Part shown: in pieces, positions 44,734 through 53,117 of the stretch
How positions within the stretch are numbered: the first letter of the stretch is position 1
Layout of the letters: each line of letters starts with the position of its first letter
Origin: Cnuella takakiae
GTDB lineage: Bacteria > Bacteroidota > Bacteroidia > Chitinophagales > Chitinophagaceae
Reading direction: 5' to 3'
Assembly: GCF_001953305.1 (NCBI RefSeq)
Contig: NZ_MTFE01000010.1
Coordinates: 3,091,622-3,155,621 of the forward strand
DNA length: 64,000 nt
The notes under the pieces: model-generated
Seen by the model: only the letters and a program-made list of their open reading frames with translations
The model's database searches: none
What the model was told of the DNA's origin: nothing
Program-made: the position numbers and the translations under genes

Positions 44734-45735
44734 ATGCTAAACAAATCATTGATCCTTGTATCGCTATTCTCCTTGAGTTCCCTGCTGTTTTCCTTTGCAG
44801 GCCCCAAAAGGGTATTGCGTACCATAGTGATTGATGCTGGTCATGGTGGCAAGGACGTGGGCGCACGTGGCGACTATTCCTACGAAAAGGATATCTGCCT
44901 GGGTGTGGCCACCAAGCTGGGTGAAGAAATTGCCCGCACCGCCCCTGATATCAAACTGGTGTTTACCCGCACTTCCGACTCCTACCCCGAACTCCATGCC
45001 CGCGCCAAGCAGGCCAACCAAAGCAAGGGCGACCTGTTTATTTCCATCCACGTTAACTCGGCGCCGCCGCAGCAGCACAAAGAATTTGTGGGCAACAAAA
45101 CCGTGGTGAGTTATACGGGTAAAGGCAAAAAGCGGAAGAAAGTTACCCGCCAGGTGCCACAGTATCGGTACTATTCTACCCCCAACCCTGCCCAGGGTAC
45201 AGAGACCTATATCTGGGGTGCCCATAAAAACGAAGACAAAGAAGTGGCGATGCGTGAAAACGCTCCCATGCTTGCCGAAGAGAACTTCCAGCAGAACTAT
45301 GGCGAGGTGGATGTGAACTCCGCCGACTTTATTGCCCTTTCCCTGCTGAAAACAAAACAATACTTCAAGCGGAGCGCTACCCTTGCAGGTATGGTAGAAG
45401 AGGAATTTGCCCGTGTGGGGCGTATCAGCCGCGGACAGCGCCAGCGCCAGGTAGGTATCTGGGTACTACAGGCTACGGCCATGCCTTCCATCCTGGTAGA
45501 AACAGGTTATATCTCCAACCGCGAGGAAGAAGACTACCTGAACAGCGAGAAAGGCCAGAATGAAATTGCTGATTGTATCACCCTTGCGTTGAAGAATTAT
45601 ATGGGCTGGCTCGAAAAGCAGCAGTTGCCCGCACAAAATGCTTCCGTAATGCTGGATAAGGATGGTACGGCTACCAAGGCCTTCCTGGAACAGGTTGCAG
45701 CCGACGAGGCCCGCAGGCAGAAAGCCGCCCGCTAA
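44734..45735 (+). CDS. N-acetylmuramoyl-L-alanine amidase (Amidase_3)
   Basis: 333 residues with a signal peptide (LNKSLILVSLFSLSSLLFSFAG). Zinc-amidase motifs: IVIDAGHGGKDVGARG (His ligand), SYEKDICLGVATKLG (Glu ligand), SKGDLFISIHVNSAPP (His ligand) and PSILVETGYISNREEEDYL (catalytic Glu). An insert of about 70 residues between HVNSAPP and the later part, including a basic run TGKGKKRKKVTRQ, matches the regulatory-helix position of AmiC-type enzymes. It cuts the peptide from muramic acid during septum splitting. Divergent from lptD and followed by the MCE/OstA pair. Confidence 0.92.
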   Translation: MLNKSLILVSLFSLSSLLFSFAGPKRVLRTIVIDAGHGGKDVGARGDYSYEKDICLGVATKLGEEIARTAPDIKLVFTRTSDSYPELHARAKQANQSKGDLFISIHVNSAPPQQHKEFVGNKTVVSYTGKGKKRKKVTRQVPQYRYYSTPNPAQGTETYIWGAHKNEDKEVAMRENAPMLAEENFQQNYGEVDVNSADFIALSLLKTKQYFKRSATLAGMVEEEFARVGRISRGQRQRQVGIWVLQATAMPSILVETGYISNREEEDYLNSEKGQNEIADCITLALKNYMGWLEKQQLPAQNASVMLDKDGTATKAFLEQVAADEARRQKAAR

Positions 45736-45757
45736 GCACATCAACTTCAAACTATTT

Positions 45758-45784
45758 AGCCCTGCATCTTGCGGGGCTTTTTAT
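45758..45784 (+). terminator. Rho-independent terminator after the amidase gene
   Basis: AGCCCTGC (45758-45765) pairs with GCGGGGCT (45771-45778, one G-T pair), followed by a T run through 45784. The stop codon lies 23 bases upstream. Confidence 0.85.
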
Positions 45785-45925
45785 TTGGACAATCCTTTGC
45801 AGTAAAGCTTTCCCCTTCATTATCAGTGGTATGGTTTTTTAGCCGGGGTGATGGGCGGCTAGGGTAACGGAAAATTTGTTGTTATTTTGGCCCGGGCATT
45901 TCCATAGCCTGATAAACAAAAGTTC

Positions 45926-46933
45926 ATGAAGATTAATAACGAAACCAAGGTAGGCTTACTTGCGCTGGTGGCAATTGTTCTGTTGGTGCTTGGATTTAGT
46001 TTCCTCAAGGGCAGTACCCTTTTCAATAAACAACCGGCTGTGTTTGCCGTTTTCAAGGACCTTGGCTCTTTGGAAAAATCCAACGTAGTTAAGATCAATG
46101 GCCTTGCGGTGGGAACGGTGTACAATTTTACCCCGCTGAATAAAGAAGTAGATGGGATCATCGTAGAAATACACCTTACCCGCGATGTAAATATTCCTGC
46201 CAACTCGGTAGCTTTTATCGATGGCTCCCTGATCGGTTCGGCATATATCAAAATTGAAAAGGGGGATGCCCGCAACTACCTGCAACCCGGTGATACCATC
46301 AATACCAATATTTCCGGAGGCATCATTGCCAACCTGCAGCAGCAACTGACGCCTACTGTAGCCCGTGTGAATGATGTTGCCGATTCGCTGAAGCTGGTGC
46401 TGGGCAGCCTGCACCAGGTGCTGGACCCAACCACCAACGGCAACCTGCAAACCATGATCGCAAGCCTTGCGGTTTCTGCAAACAACCTCCAAAGGCTTAC
46501 CAATGCTGAATCCGGAATCATTGCGCAAACAATGGGCAGCCTTAATTCCGTAACCGGCAACCTTTCCCGTAACAACGAGCAAATTTCTTCTACCATCCGC
46601 AACCTGGAGCTGACCACAGCCAACCTGGCCAATGCACCCATACAGCAAACGGTAAGTGCATTGCAGGGTACCATCGACCAGTTGAAAACAACCATCACCC
46701 GCCTCGATGCCAATGTAAACAACCCCAATGGATCGCTGGGTAAACTGCTCAACGATAAACAATTGTATGAGCAGTTGAATAAAGTAGCACTGAGTTTGGA
46801 AATCTTGTTGGATGATGTACGGGTACACCCGAAACGCTACGTTAATATTTCAGTTTTCGGTGGCAAGAACAAAGCAGAGCCTTTAACTTCGCCTGCTACA
46901 AAAGATACCGTTCTGGTGTCGGTAGGACAGTAA
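45926..46933 (+). CDS. MCE/MlaD-family membrane-anchored protein
   Basis: 335 residues. One N-terminal membrane segment (VGLLALVAIVLLVLGFSFL) anchors it in the inner membrane. The MCE domain (about 40-120) is shown by YAVFKDLGSLEKSN-like residues (here FAVFKDLGSLEKSNVVKINGLAVGTV) and VAFIDGSLIGSAYIKIEKG. The rest is a long helical tail rich in Gln, Asn and Leu (TVARVNDVADSLKLVL, SGIIAQTMGSLNSVTGNL, IQQTVSALQGTIDQLKTTITRL). MCE proteins carry lipids across the envelope with an ABC system whose other parts are not in this window. Its stop overlaps the next ATG (TAATG at 46931-46935), so it is coupled to the OstA-like gene. Confidence 0.9.
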   Translation: MKINNETKVGLLALVAIVLLVLGFSFLKGSTLFNKQPAVFAVFKDLGSLEKSNVVKINGLAVGTVYNFTPLNKEVDGIIVEIHLTRDVNIPANSVAFIDGSLIGSAYIKIEKGDARNYLQPGDTINTNISGGIIANLQQQLTPTVARVNDVADSLKLVLGSLHQVLDPTTNGNLQTMIASLAVSANNLQRLTNAESGIIAQTMGSLNSVTGNLSRNNEQISSTIRNLELTTANLANAPIQQTVSALQGTIDQLKTTITRLDANVNNPNGSLGKLLNDKQLYEQLNKVALSLEILLDDVRVHPKRYVNISVFGGKNKAEPLTSPATKDTVLVSVGQ

Positions 46934-48525
46934 TGAACAGATTTTATTTTCTTTTTATAATAGTGCTTGGCTGCTTTGCAGCCAATGCTTTTTCCAGCAG
47001 GTTGGTGCGTGATGTCAAAGTTGTTGCCGATACCACAACGCCTGTTCAGATTCTTAATGCCGAGAGGCTAACGGTTAAAAATACCGATCAAAACTCTGTT
47101 CAAATCCTTTCGGGTAATGTTCGGCTGCGCCAGGGAACAGCCCTTTTCGATTGTGATAGTTGCATAATTAACAAGACCAAAAACATCTTTGAGGCTTTTG
47201 GCCGTGTTCACATCAACGACAGCGATACGGCACATATCTACTCCAATAAGCTGCTGTACCAGATTGATAAAAGAACCGCTTTTTTTACAGGCAATGTACG
47301 CATGACGGACGGTCAGGCTACCCTTACCACCAATAACCTGGAGTATGATATGAATACCCGGATTGGTATTTATAAAAACGGCGGTAAGGTGGTGAACAAG
47401 AAGTCTGTACTTACCAGTAAAGAAGGCATTTACTATGCCGATATCCGTGATATCTACTTCAAGAAGAAAGTAGAACTGAAGGATCCTGCCTTTTACCTGA
47501 AGTCTGATTCTCTCTTGTACAATACCGAACTGCAAACGGCAAGGTTTATAACGGATACCTACATACGTGATTCCAGCGGCCGTGTGATTCGCACCTCGGA
47601 AGGTTCTTACGATCTGAAGGGTGGCAATGCCCAGTTTACGCAACGTACCACTATAGAAGATGGCGCCCTCACCGTAACCGGCGACCAGATTGCCAACGAC
47701 GATAAAGCAGGTGTGGTGCAGATAAGAGGACGTGGTGTGCTGAAGGATACCGCCAAAGGCTTGTCGATACTGGCCAACGAAATTTTCGTCAACAAAAAAA
47801 CAGAAGCCTTCCTGGCAACGGTGAAGCCCCTGATGATCATCAAGCAGGAAAAGGATTCCATTTATATCACTGCCGATACTTTGTTCTCCGCCCGCCTTTC
47901 CGACCTTACCAGGGTACACGATTCTTTGCATCGTTATGATACCTTGAAAGCAGGCGACAGTACCAACCGCTATTTCGAAGCGTTCCGCAATGTGCGGGTC
48001 TTTACTGATTCGGTGCAGTCCGTTTCCGATTCATTGTATTATTCATTCCGCGATACTTCTTTCCAGTTGTTTCAAAACCCTATTGTTTGGAGCCAGGGTA
48101 GCCAGATCACAGGCGATACCATCTTCCTGTATACCCGCAACAAGCAGGCAGATAAGGTAAAGGTGTTCAATAACTCTTACCTCGTGCAACAGGTGGAACC
48201 GGGTTATTACAACCAGGTAAAATCAAAACGAATGGATGGCTTTTTCGTAGCCGGTGTCATTGATTCGGTAAGAGCAAAAGGTGTAGCGGAAAGCATCTAC
48301 TTCCTCCAGGATGATGACAGTGCCTATACAGGGATCAACCAAACCAAAAGCGAGTTGATGGATGTTTTCTTCAAACAAGGCGAACTCAACCGGGTTGTAT
48401 TTCGCAGTTCAGTGGAAGGTACCCTGTGGCCCATCCGGCAAAAGACTCCCAAAGAAATGCAGCTCCCCTCCTTTCGCTGGCTGGAAGCCCGCAGACCAAA
48501 GACAAAATTTGAACTTTTCCAGTAG
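46933..48525 (+). CDS. OstA-like periplasmic protein (LptA/LptD jellyroll)
   Basis: 530 residues with a signal peptide (FYFLFIIVLGCFAANAFS). OstA-type strands are repeated: VQILSGNVRLRQGTALFDCDSC, AHIYSNKLLYQIDKRTAFFTGNVRMTDGQATLTTNNLEYDM, RVIRTSEGSYDLKGGNAQF and ALTVTGDQIANDDKAGVVQIRGRG. This fold forms the lipid-carrying bridge of LPS transport. There is no barrel domain, so it looks like a long LptA-type bridge rather than LptD. Coupled to the MCE gene and 2.3 kb from lptD, consistent with an envelope-lipid function. Confidence 0.85.
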   Translation: MNRFYFLFIIVLGCFAANAFSSRLVRDVKVVADTTTPVQILNAERLTVKNTDQNSVQILSGNVRLRQGTALFDCDSCIINKTKNIFEAFGRVHINDSDTAHIYSNKLLYQIDKRTAFFTGNVRMTDGQATLTTNNLEYDMNTRIGIYKNGGKVVNKKSVLTSKEGIYYADIRDIYFKKKVELKDPAFYLKSDSLLYNTELQTARFITDTYIRDSSGRVIRTSEGSYDLKGGNAQFTQRTTIEDGALTVTGDQIANDDKAGVVQIRGRGVLKDTAKGLSILANEIFVNKKTEAFLATVKPLMIIKQEKDSIYITADTLFSARLSDLTRVHDSLHRYDTLKAGDSTNRYFEAFRNVRVFTDSVQSVSDSLYYSFRDTSFQLFQNPIVWSQGSQITGDTIFLYTRNKQADKVKVFNNSYLVQQVEPGYYNQVKSKRMDGFFVAGVIDSVRAKGVAESIYFLQDDDSAYTGINQTKSELMDVFFKQGELNRVVFRSSVEGTLWPIRQKTPKEMQLPSFRWLEARRPKTKFELFQ

Positions 48526-48722
48526 CGCTGCTATTAATTATGATTCTCTAAAGGGCAGTTGAATATTTTGCGTATTGAAGCAGGTTGCAACATGTTTCCC
48601 CAGCGTTTTTCTTGATGACAAAGAAATCGATTGTTCCTGTCGCATGGTTCTTTGTCGCCTGCCTACTACAGTATACGAAAGAACGGGTTCTTTTCGTTTG
48701 AAGCTTATCCAAAACCATACAG

Positions 48723-49160
48723 ATGAAACAGCTATTTTTTGGTCTTTTGTTCCTGCTTTTTTCAGGTGTGCTGCATGCCCAACAGGGCCGCAATGCTCTG
48801 GGTATCCGCTTTAGCAATAACGATGCGTTGGTGAATACCGGCATCAGTTTCCGCCATTATGTAAAATCCAGCACCGCTATTGAAGGAACCCTTTCCTTCG
48901 ATCCGGCAGCTGTGGGAATACTGGTAGAGAAGTTTAAACCCCTGGGCAGTCCAGGCCTGAACTGGTTTTATGGCGGCGGCGGATATGTTGCCTTTTCGGG
49001 CAGGAACGTGTTGGGTGCGCAGGGTATCATCGGGCTGGATTATACTTTTTCAGCTGCGCCCATCAATGTATCACTGGACTGGAAACCTGAGTTGGAATTG
49101 TTAAATGATGTAAGCTTTGAACCTGCGGCAGTTGGCCTGGGTATTAGGTTTACTTTCTAG
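48723..49160 (+). CDS. Small predicted outer-membrane beta-barrel protein
   Basis: 145 residues with signal peptide (MKQLFFGLLFLLFSGVLHAQ). Alternating strands such as NALGIRFSNNDALVNTGISFRHYV, TAIEGTLSFDP, NWFYGGGGYVAFSG, GIIGLDYTF and the aromatic C-terminus LGIRFTF fit an eight-stranded outer-membrane barrel. Function unknown. The gap before it (48526-48722) holds nothing I would support. Confidence 0.75.
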   Translation: MKQLFFGLLFLLFSGVLHAQQGRNALGIRFSNNDALVNTGISFRHYVKSSTAIEGTLSFDPAAVGILVEKFKPLGSPGLNWFYGGGGYVAFSGRNVLGAQGIIGLDYTFSAAPINVSLDWKPELELLNDVSFEPAAVGLGIRFTF

Positions 49161-49170
49161 TAGTTTAAGC

Positions 49171-49207
49171 ACACCTGACAGGTTTCAAAAACCTGCCAGG
49201 TGTTTTT
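49171..49207. terminator. Hairpin terminator, probable dispersed repeat
   Basis: ACACCTGACAGGT (49171-49183) pairs with ACCTGCCAGGTGT (49191-49203) with one mismatch, then T5. It lies between two convergent genes. I recall CCTGACAGG-type hairpins as recurrent intergenic sequences in Bacteroidota; this was not checked. Confidence 0.85.
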
Positions 49208-49214
49208 GCCTTTC

Positions 49215-50696
49215 CTAATTTACCGATCCAAAAAACATATAAGCCAGAAGAACGGAGGTAATAATCCCCACCAGGTCGGCTAGCAGCATGGAGCCGATGG
49301 CATAACGGGTATTACGGATCGAAACTGCGCCGAAGTATACGGCAATGACGTAAAAAGTAGTATCCGAAGAACCCTGCAGGATACAGGAAAGCCTTCCGGG
49401 AAAAGAATCGGGTCCAAAGGTTTTCATCGTATCGATCATCATTCCCCTTGCCCCACTGCCACTTAAAGGTTTGATCAGGGCTGTTGGCAATCCATCTACA
49501 AAACGGGTATCGGTTTCCAAGAAGGCAAACAGGCCTTTCATTCCGCCAATCATAACATCAAAAGTGCCGCTGGTGCGCAGCAGCGAAATAGCTGCCAGCA
49601 TGCCCACCAGGTAAGGAATGATTTTTACTGCCGTTTCAAAACCACCCTTTGCGCCTTCCACAAATGCGTCGAAGACATTGATCTTTTTATACACCGCTCC
49701 GGCAATGATCAAAAAGAAGATCAGCAGGATCAACCCGTTGGAAAGCAGGCTGGAAAAAGATTGCACCGATTCAAAGTTCAGGGAGGTAAGATACCATACC
49801 AATAAGGCGATCACCGCAGATAGTCCGCCAACCCAGGCAAGGATTACTGGCTGCAACAGGTTGATCTTTTGCCGGAGGCTTACAATAAACATGGCAGCCA
49901 TGGTGGCTACAAAGGTGGCGATCATACAGGGTACAAAAATGTCGGTAGGGTTTGCCGATTTCAATGCAGATCGGGCAGCAATAATGCTTACCGGAATGAG
50001 GGTCAGGCCCGATGCATGCAGGCAGAGAAACATGATCTGTGCATTGGAAGCGGTGGTTTTGGAAGGGTTGAGTTCCTGGAGGCTTTCCATCGCCTTTAGT
50101 CCGAAAGGAGTTGCTGCATTATCCAGTCCTAGAAGGTTGGCCGAGAAGTTCATCATCATATGCCCCATCGCCGGGTGGTTCTTTGGCAGCTCCGGAAACA
50201 AGCGGGAGAAGAAAGGACCAATGATCCGCGACAACATCCGGATGCCGCCGGCTTTTTCGGCAATGCTCATGAAACCCATAAAAAGCGCCATGATACCGAT
50301 CAACCCAATGGCAATATTGACCGCACTTTTACAAGTTTCTATGATACCATCAGCCGGGCGTGTTAAGCGAAATGGCAATGACGTTATAGTAAGGGCAGAC
50401 TGTCCTGGAGCCAGGTTTGTGGGAGCGCCTTTTTCGGTGAATACCACGGTTGCAGGGTGAAGTGCATCTGCCGGGAAATATCCATAGCCTGCCAGTCTTT
50501 CGCTAAATTTTTCTTCGTTTGGATAACCATGCTGGCGGGGATCGGCAGCCAGTTGATAACGGATGGTATCTACCACATCATCGGTTTTGCCCACCACCAT
50601 GCGGCTGAAGATGGCTTCATCGCCACCAAGAAAACGAAAGAGTGCCACGGTAACGGCAACAAGTATGAATGCGGACCAGATTCTGCTTAAGGCCAT
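49215..50696 (-). CDS. Nucleoside-recognition (Gate) membrane protein, SpmA/SpmB fusion
   Basis: 493 residues with about ten membrane segments. The first half matches SpmA-type Gate domains (MALSRIWSAFILVAVTVALFR, GLIGIMALFMGFMSIAEKAGGIRMLSRIIGPFFSRLFPELPKNHPAMGHMMMNFSANLLGLDNAATPFGLKAMESL). The second half matches SpmB (AGAVYKKINVFDAFVEGAKGGFETAVKIIPYLVGMLAAISLLR, LSGSGARGMMIDTM, GSSDTTFYVIAVYFGAVSIRNTRYAIG). In spore-formers the two are separate genes for spore core dehydration; the single fused protein occurs in non-sporulating Bacteroidota, role unclear. Confidence 0.88.
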   Translation of the reverse strand: MALSRIWSAFILVAVTVALFRFLGGDEAIFSRMVVGKTDDVVDTIRYQLAADPRQHGYPNEEKFSERLAGYGYFPADALHPATVVFTEKGAPTNLAPGQSALTITSLPFRLTRPADGIIETCKSAVNIAIGLIGIMALFMGFMSIAEKAGGIRMLSRIIGPFFSRLFPELPKNHPAMGHMMMNFSANLLGLDNAATPFGLKAMESLQELNPSKTTASNAQIMFLCLHASGLTLIPVSIIAARSALKSANPTDIFVPCMIATFVATMAAMFIVSLRQKINLLQPVILAWVGGLSAVIALLVWYLTSLNFESVQSFSSLLSNGLILLIFFLIIAGAVYKKINVFDAFVEGAKGGFETAVKIIPYLVGMLAAISLLRTSGTFDVMIGGMKGLFAFLETDTRFVDGLPTALIKPLSGSGARGMMIDTMKTFGPDSFPGRLSCILQGSSDTTFYVIAVYFGAVSIRNTRYAIGSMLLADLVGIITSVLLAYMFFGSVN

Positions 50697-50809
50697 AGAT
50701 AGGTTTGGATGTCAGTTGTGTCCAGTTCAAAGACCGGGAACCCTGCCTTGAATTTGGGGCGATGAAGGTAATTGTTTGAAGGCAATCAGGGCCGAGGGCT
50801 TCATTTGCT

Positions 50810-50817
50810 TATCTTTG
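50810..50817 (+). promoter_or_regulatory. Promoter -7 box of ychF
   Basis: TATCTTTG matches TAnnTTTG exactly and is followed by CGCC. Transcription would start near 50822 and give a leader of about 105 bases. A TTTG at 50775-50778 is too far upstream to be a standard -33 element. Confidence 0.45.
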
Positions 50818-50926
50818 CGCCTCGAAAAACAGGGGTACAAAAGGCTTTGTTCCGACAATTGGAAGGACTTACAAAGTTTTGCCTCCCTACTTTGAACCAT
50901 AAATTTTCAACTGACAACTTTTTTAT

Positions 50927-52024
50927 ATGGCTTTACAGGCTGGTATCGTAGGTCTGCCCAACGTAGGAAAATCAACTTTGTTTAACGCGGTAAGCAATAG
51001 CGCAAAAGCGCAAGCAAGCAACTACCGCTTTTGTACCATCGAACCCAACGTGGGTTTGGTTGATGTACCCGATGAAAGGCTGGCCAAGCTGGCCGAGTTG
51101 GTTCAACCCAACCGCGTGGTGCCTACCCAGATCGAAATCGTGGACATTGCCGGACTGGTGCGCGGTGCGTCCAAAGGAGAAGGTCTGGGCAACAAGTTCC
51201 TGGGCAATATCCGCGAGGTGGACGCCATCATCCACGTGATCCGTTGTTTTGAAGACGAGAACATCCTGCGCGAAGAAGGCGCTATCAATCCTGTAAGCGA
51301 TAAGGAAATCATTGACACCGAGCTGCAGCTGAAAGACCTGGATAGCGTAGAAAAGAAAATGCAGAAGACGGAAAAAAACGCCAAGTTTGACGTTAAAGCC
51401 AAGGCCGAACTGGAAGTGCTGCAGCGTTGCAAAGCCCACCTGGAGCAAGGCAAAAGCATCCGTTCACTTGGGCTGGCGCCCGAAGAGCGTACTGCTATTG
51501 CCGACCTCTTCCTGCTCACCGAAAAGCCTGTACTGTATGTTGCCAATGTTGACGAGCCCAGCATGCACACCGGCAACAAATATTCGGAGACCCTGAAAGC
51601 GGCCGTAGCCGAAGAAGGTGCTGAAGTGATCATCATGAACAACAGCATTGAAGCACAGATTTCCGAAATGGAGGAGCCAGAAGACAAGGCGCTCTTTATG
51701 GATGAATATGGAATGAAAGAACCTGCACTGAACCGCCTGATCCGCTCGGCCTACCACCTGCTGAACCTGCAAACCTATTTTACCGCGGGTGTTCAGGAAG
51801 TACGTGCATGGACCATTGGTCAGGGTTGGAAAGCACCCCAGGCAGCTTCGGTGATCCATACTGATTTTGAAAAAGGATTTATCAAGGCAGAAGTGATTGG
51901 CTACGACGACTACGTGCAGTATGGCTCAGAATCTGCCTGCCGCGATGCCGGACGCCTGCGTATTGAGGGTAAGGAATATATTGTGAAAGACGGTGATGTG
52001 ATGCACTTCAGGTTCAACGTGTAA
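50927..52024 (+). CDS. ychF: Redox-regulated ATPase YchF (Obg-like GTPase family)
   Basis: 365 residues, the usual length. G1 is AGIVGLPNVGKSTLFNAVS, G2/G3 NYRFCTIEPNVG and IVDIAGLVRGASKGEGLGNKFLG, with the coiled-coil insert around 130-200, the G4-equivalent VLYVANVDE, and the C-terminal TGS domain (LQTYFTAGVQEVRAWTIGQGWKAPQAASVIHTDFEKGFIKAEVIGYDDYV). YchF prefers ATP and associates with ribosomes and stress responses. Single-gene unit closed by a strong terminator. Confidence 0.97.
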   Translation: MALQAGIVGLPNVGKSTLFNAVSNSAKAQASNYRFCTIEPNVGLVDVPDERLAKLAELVQPNRVVPTQIEIVDIAGLVRGASKGEGLGNKFLGNIREVDAIIHVIRCFEDENILREEGAINPVSDKEIIDTELQLKDLDSVEKKMQKTEKNAKFDVKAKAELEVLQRCKAHLEQGKSIRSLGLAPEERTAIADLFLLTEKPVLYVANVDEPSMHTGNKYSETLKAAVAEEGAEVIIMNNSIEAQISEMEEPEDKALFMDEYGMKEPALNRLIRSAYHLLNLQTYFTAGVQEVRAWTIGQGWKAPQAASVIHTDFEKGFIKAEVIGYDDYVQYGSESACRDAGRLRIEGKEYIVKDGDVMHFRFNV

Positions 52025-52056
52025 CCGTACCATATTATCTAAAAACATTTTTTATG

Positions 52057-52087
52057 AAGTGCCCTGCTTAAATAGCAGGGCACTTTT
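52057..52087 (+). terminator. Rho-independent terminator after ychF
   Basis: AAGTGCCCTGC (52057-52067) pairs perfectly with GCAGGGCACTT (52075-52085) around a 7-base loop, followed by TT and a short T-rich stretch. Confidence 0.9.
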
Positions 52088-52256
52088 GTTTACAGTAATC
52101 AGTGATCTGCTTCTTTCATTTTGATGGTTATCCAAACAGTATTTTGCTGAGCATTATTTTTTATAGGTATTTTTCCGAAATCAAAATGGCCGCCAGTACA
52201 TCCTGTTTTACTTTCAGGCCTGATCCGCAGAACTGATGCAACCAAAACACCACCCC

Positions 52257-53063
52257 ATGAAACCATACCTGCTTTTCTTTTTTACCCTCTTTGCATTATG
52301 GTCTGAGGCGCAAAAGCCATTTTTCCGCGACTTCAGTGTTGGATACCGGATTGGCGAAGGGGAAGCTGTGGAAAGTAATCCTTTTTTCATCCCTCCATTG
52401 TTGAAAAAGCCTGCTGGGTTTCAAAAAATGCTGGACACCTTGCAATGGAATTCCTTGCATGGCAATTCCGGTCCGGTTACCTACCACCGGGTTTTCCTCC
52501 AGGCTGTACTTGGCTTCCCGCAAAATGGAGGAAGGTTCTGGCGCAATAGCTACATACCAGTAGGAATAAATTATGCATTCAGGGAAAAACGAGGCGGAAT
52601 GGATATTGGGACCCAGGAATGGTATGCGCGTTCTTCAGTAAACCTATTGGAAACAAAAAAGTACTGGATGACGCAAAGCGTCCGGTTTATTGGGTTACAT
52701 GCCGGCATATACCGCAAAATCAGGATCACCCGAAAAGTGAGTTTGCAATCCGGTGTTTTGCTCCAGGGCGAAATGGCTATTAATCATCATTTTAAACGGG
52801 GTGTAGATACTTCAGCATTCTCCCCTGCGCAAAGTACCCTGGTATACAAACGTTCAGACCAACTGCCAACCTTACATGGCCGCAACTTCGGACAGTGGTC
52901 GGTTCTCATTCCTCTTTCAGCCGAACTGAACCTGTATAAAAAGCAGTGGTATCTCCAACCCGAAATAACAGTTGGCCTGCTCAGTAACCGCTATTTAAAA
53001 GCTTCGGGAATATCAAGGGAAAGCATCAATGCCGCGCTTTGGTTTATTTACAGGCGTAACTAG
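52257..53063 (+). CDS. Secreted protein of unknown function, possible beta-barrel
   Basis: 268 residues from the ATG at 52257, where the signal peptide starts (MKPYLLFFFTLFALWSEAQ); an ATG seven codons upstream is possible. The body alternates aromatic and polar residues (FRDFSVGYRIGEGEAV, YIPVGINYAFREKRGGMDIG, QSVRFIGLHAGIYRKIRITRKVSLQSGVLLQGEM, ELNLYKKQWYLQPEITVGLL), which fits an outer-membrane barrel of about 10-12 strands. No family recognised. It converges on the very large gene at 53118-56597. Confidence 0.65.
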   Translation: MKPYLLFFFTLFALWSEAQKPFFRDFSVGYRIGEGEAVESNPFFIPPLLKKPAGFQKMLDTLQWNSLHGNSGPVTYHRVFLQAVLGFPQNGGRFWRNSYIPVGINYAFREKRGGMDIGTQEWYARSSVNLLETKKYWMTQSVRFIGLHAGIYRKIRITRKVSLQSGVLLQGEMAINHHFKRGVDTSAFSPAQSTLVYKRSDQLPTLHGRNFGQWSVLIPLSAELNLYKKQWYLQPEITVGLLSNRYLKASGISRESINAALWFIYRRN

Positions 53064-53117
53064 GGCTGCTTAAAACTAAATGTATGCAGGCAGCTACCTG
53101 TATTTAATACAAACAAT

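Noticed and set aside
49215..50696. Sporulation function suggested by SpmA/SpmB similarity
   Set aside because: No other sporulation gene is seen and the rest of the window indicates a non-sporulating Bacteroidota member; the fused form occurs in such bacteria.
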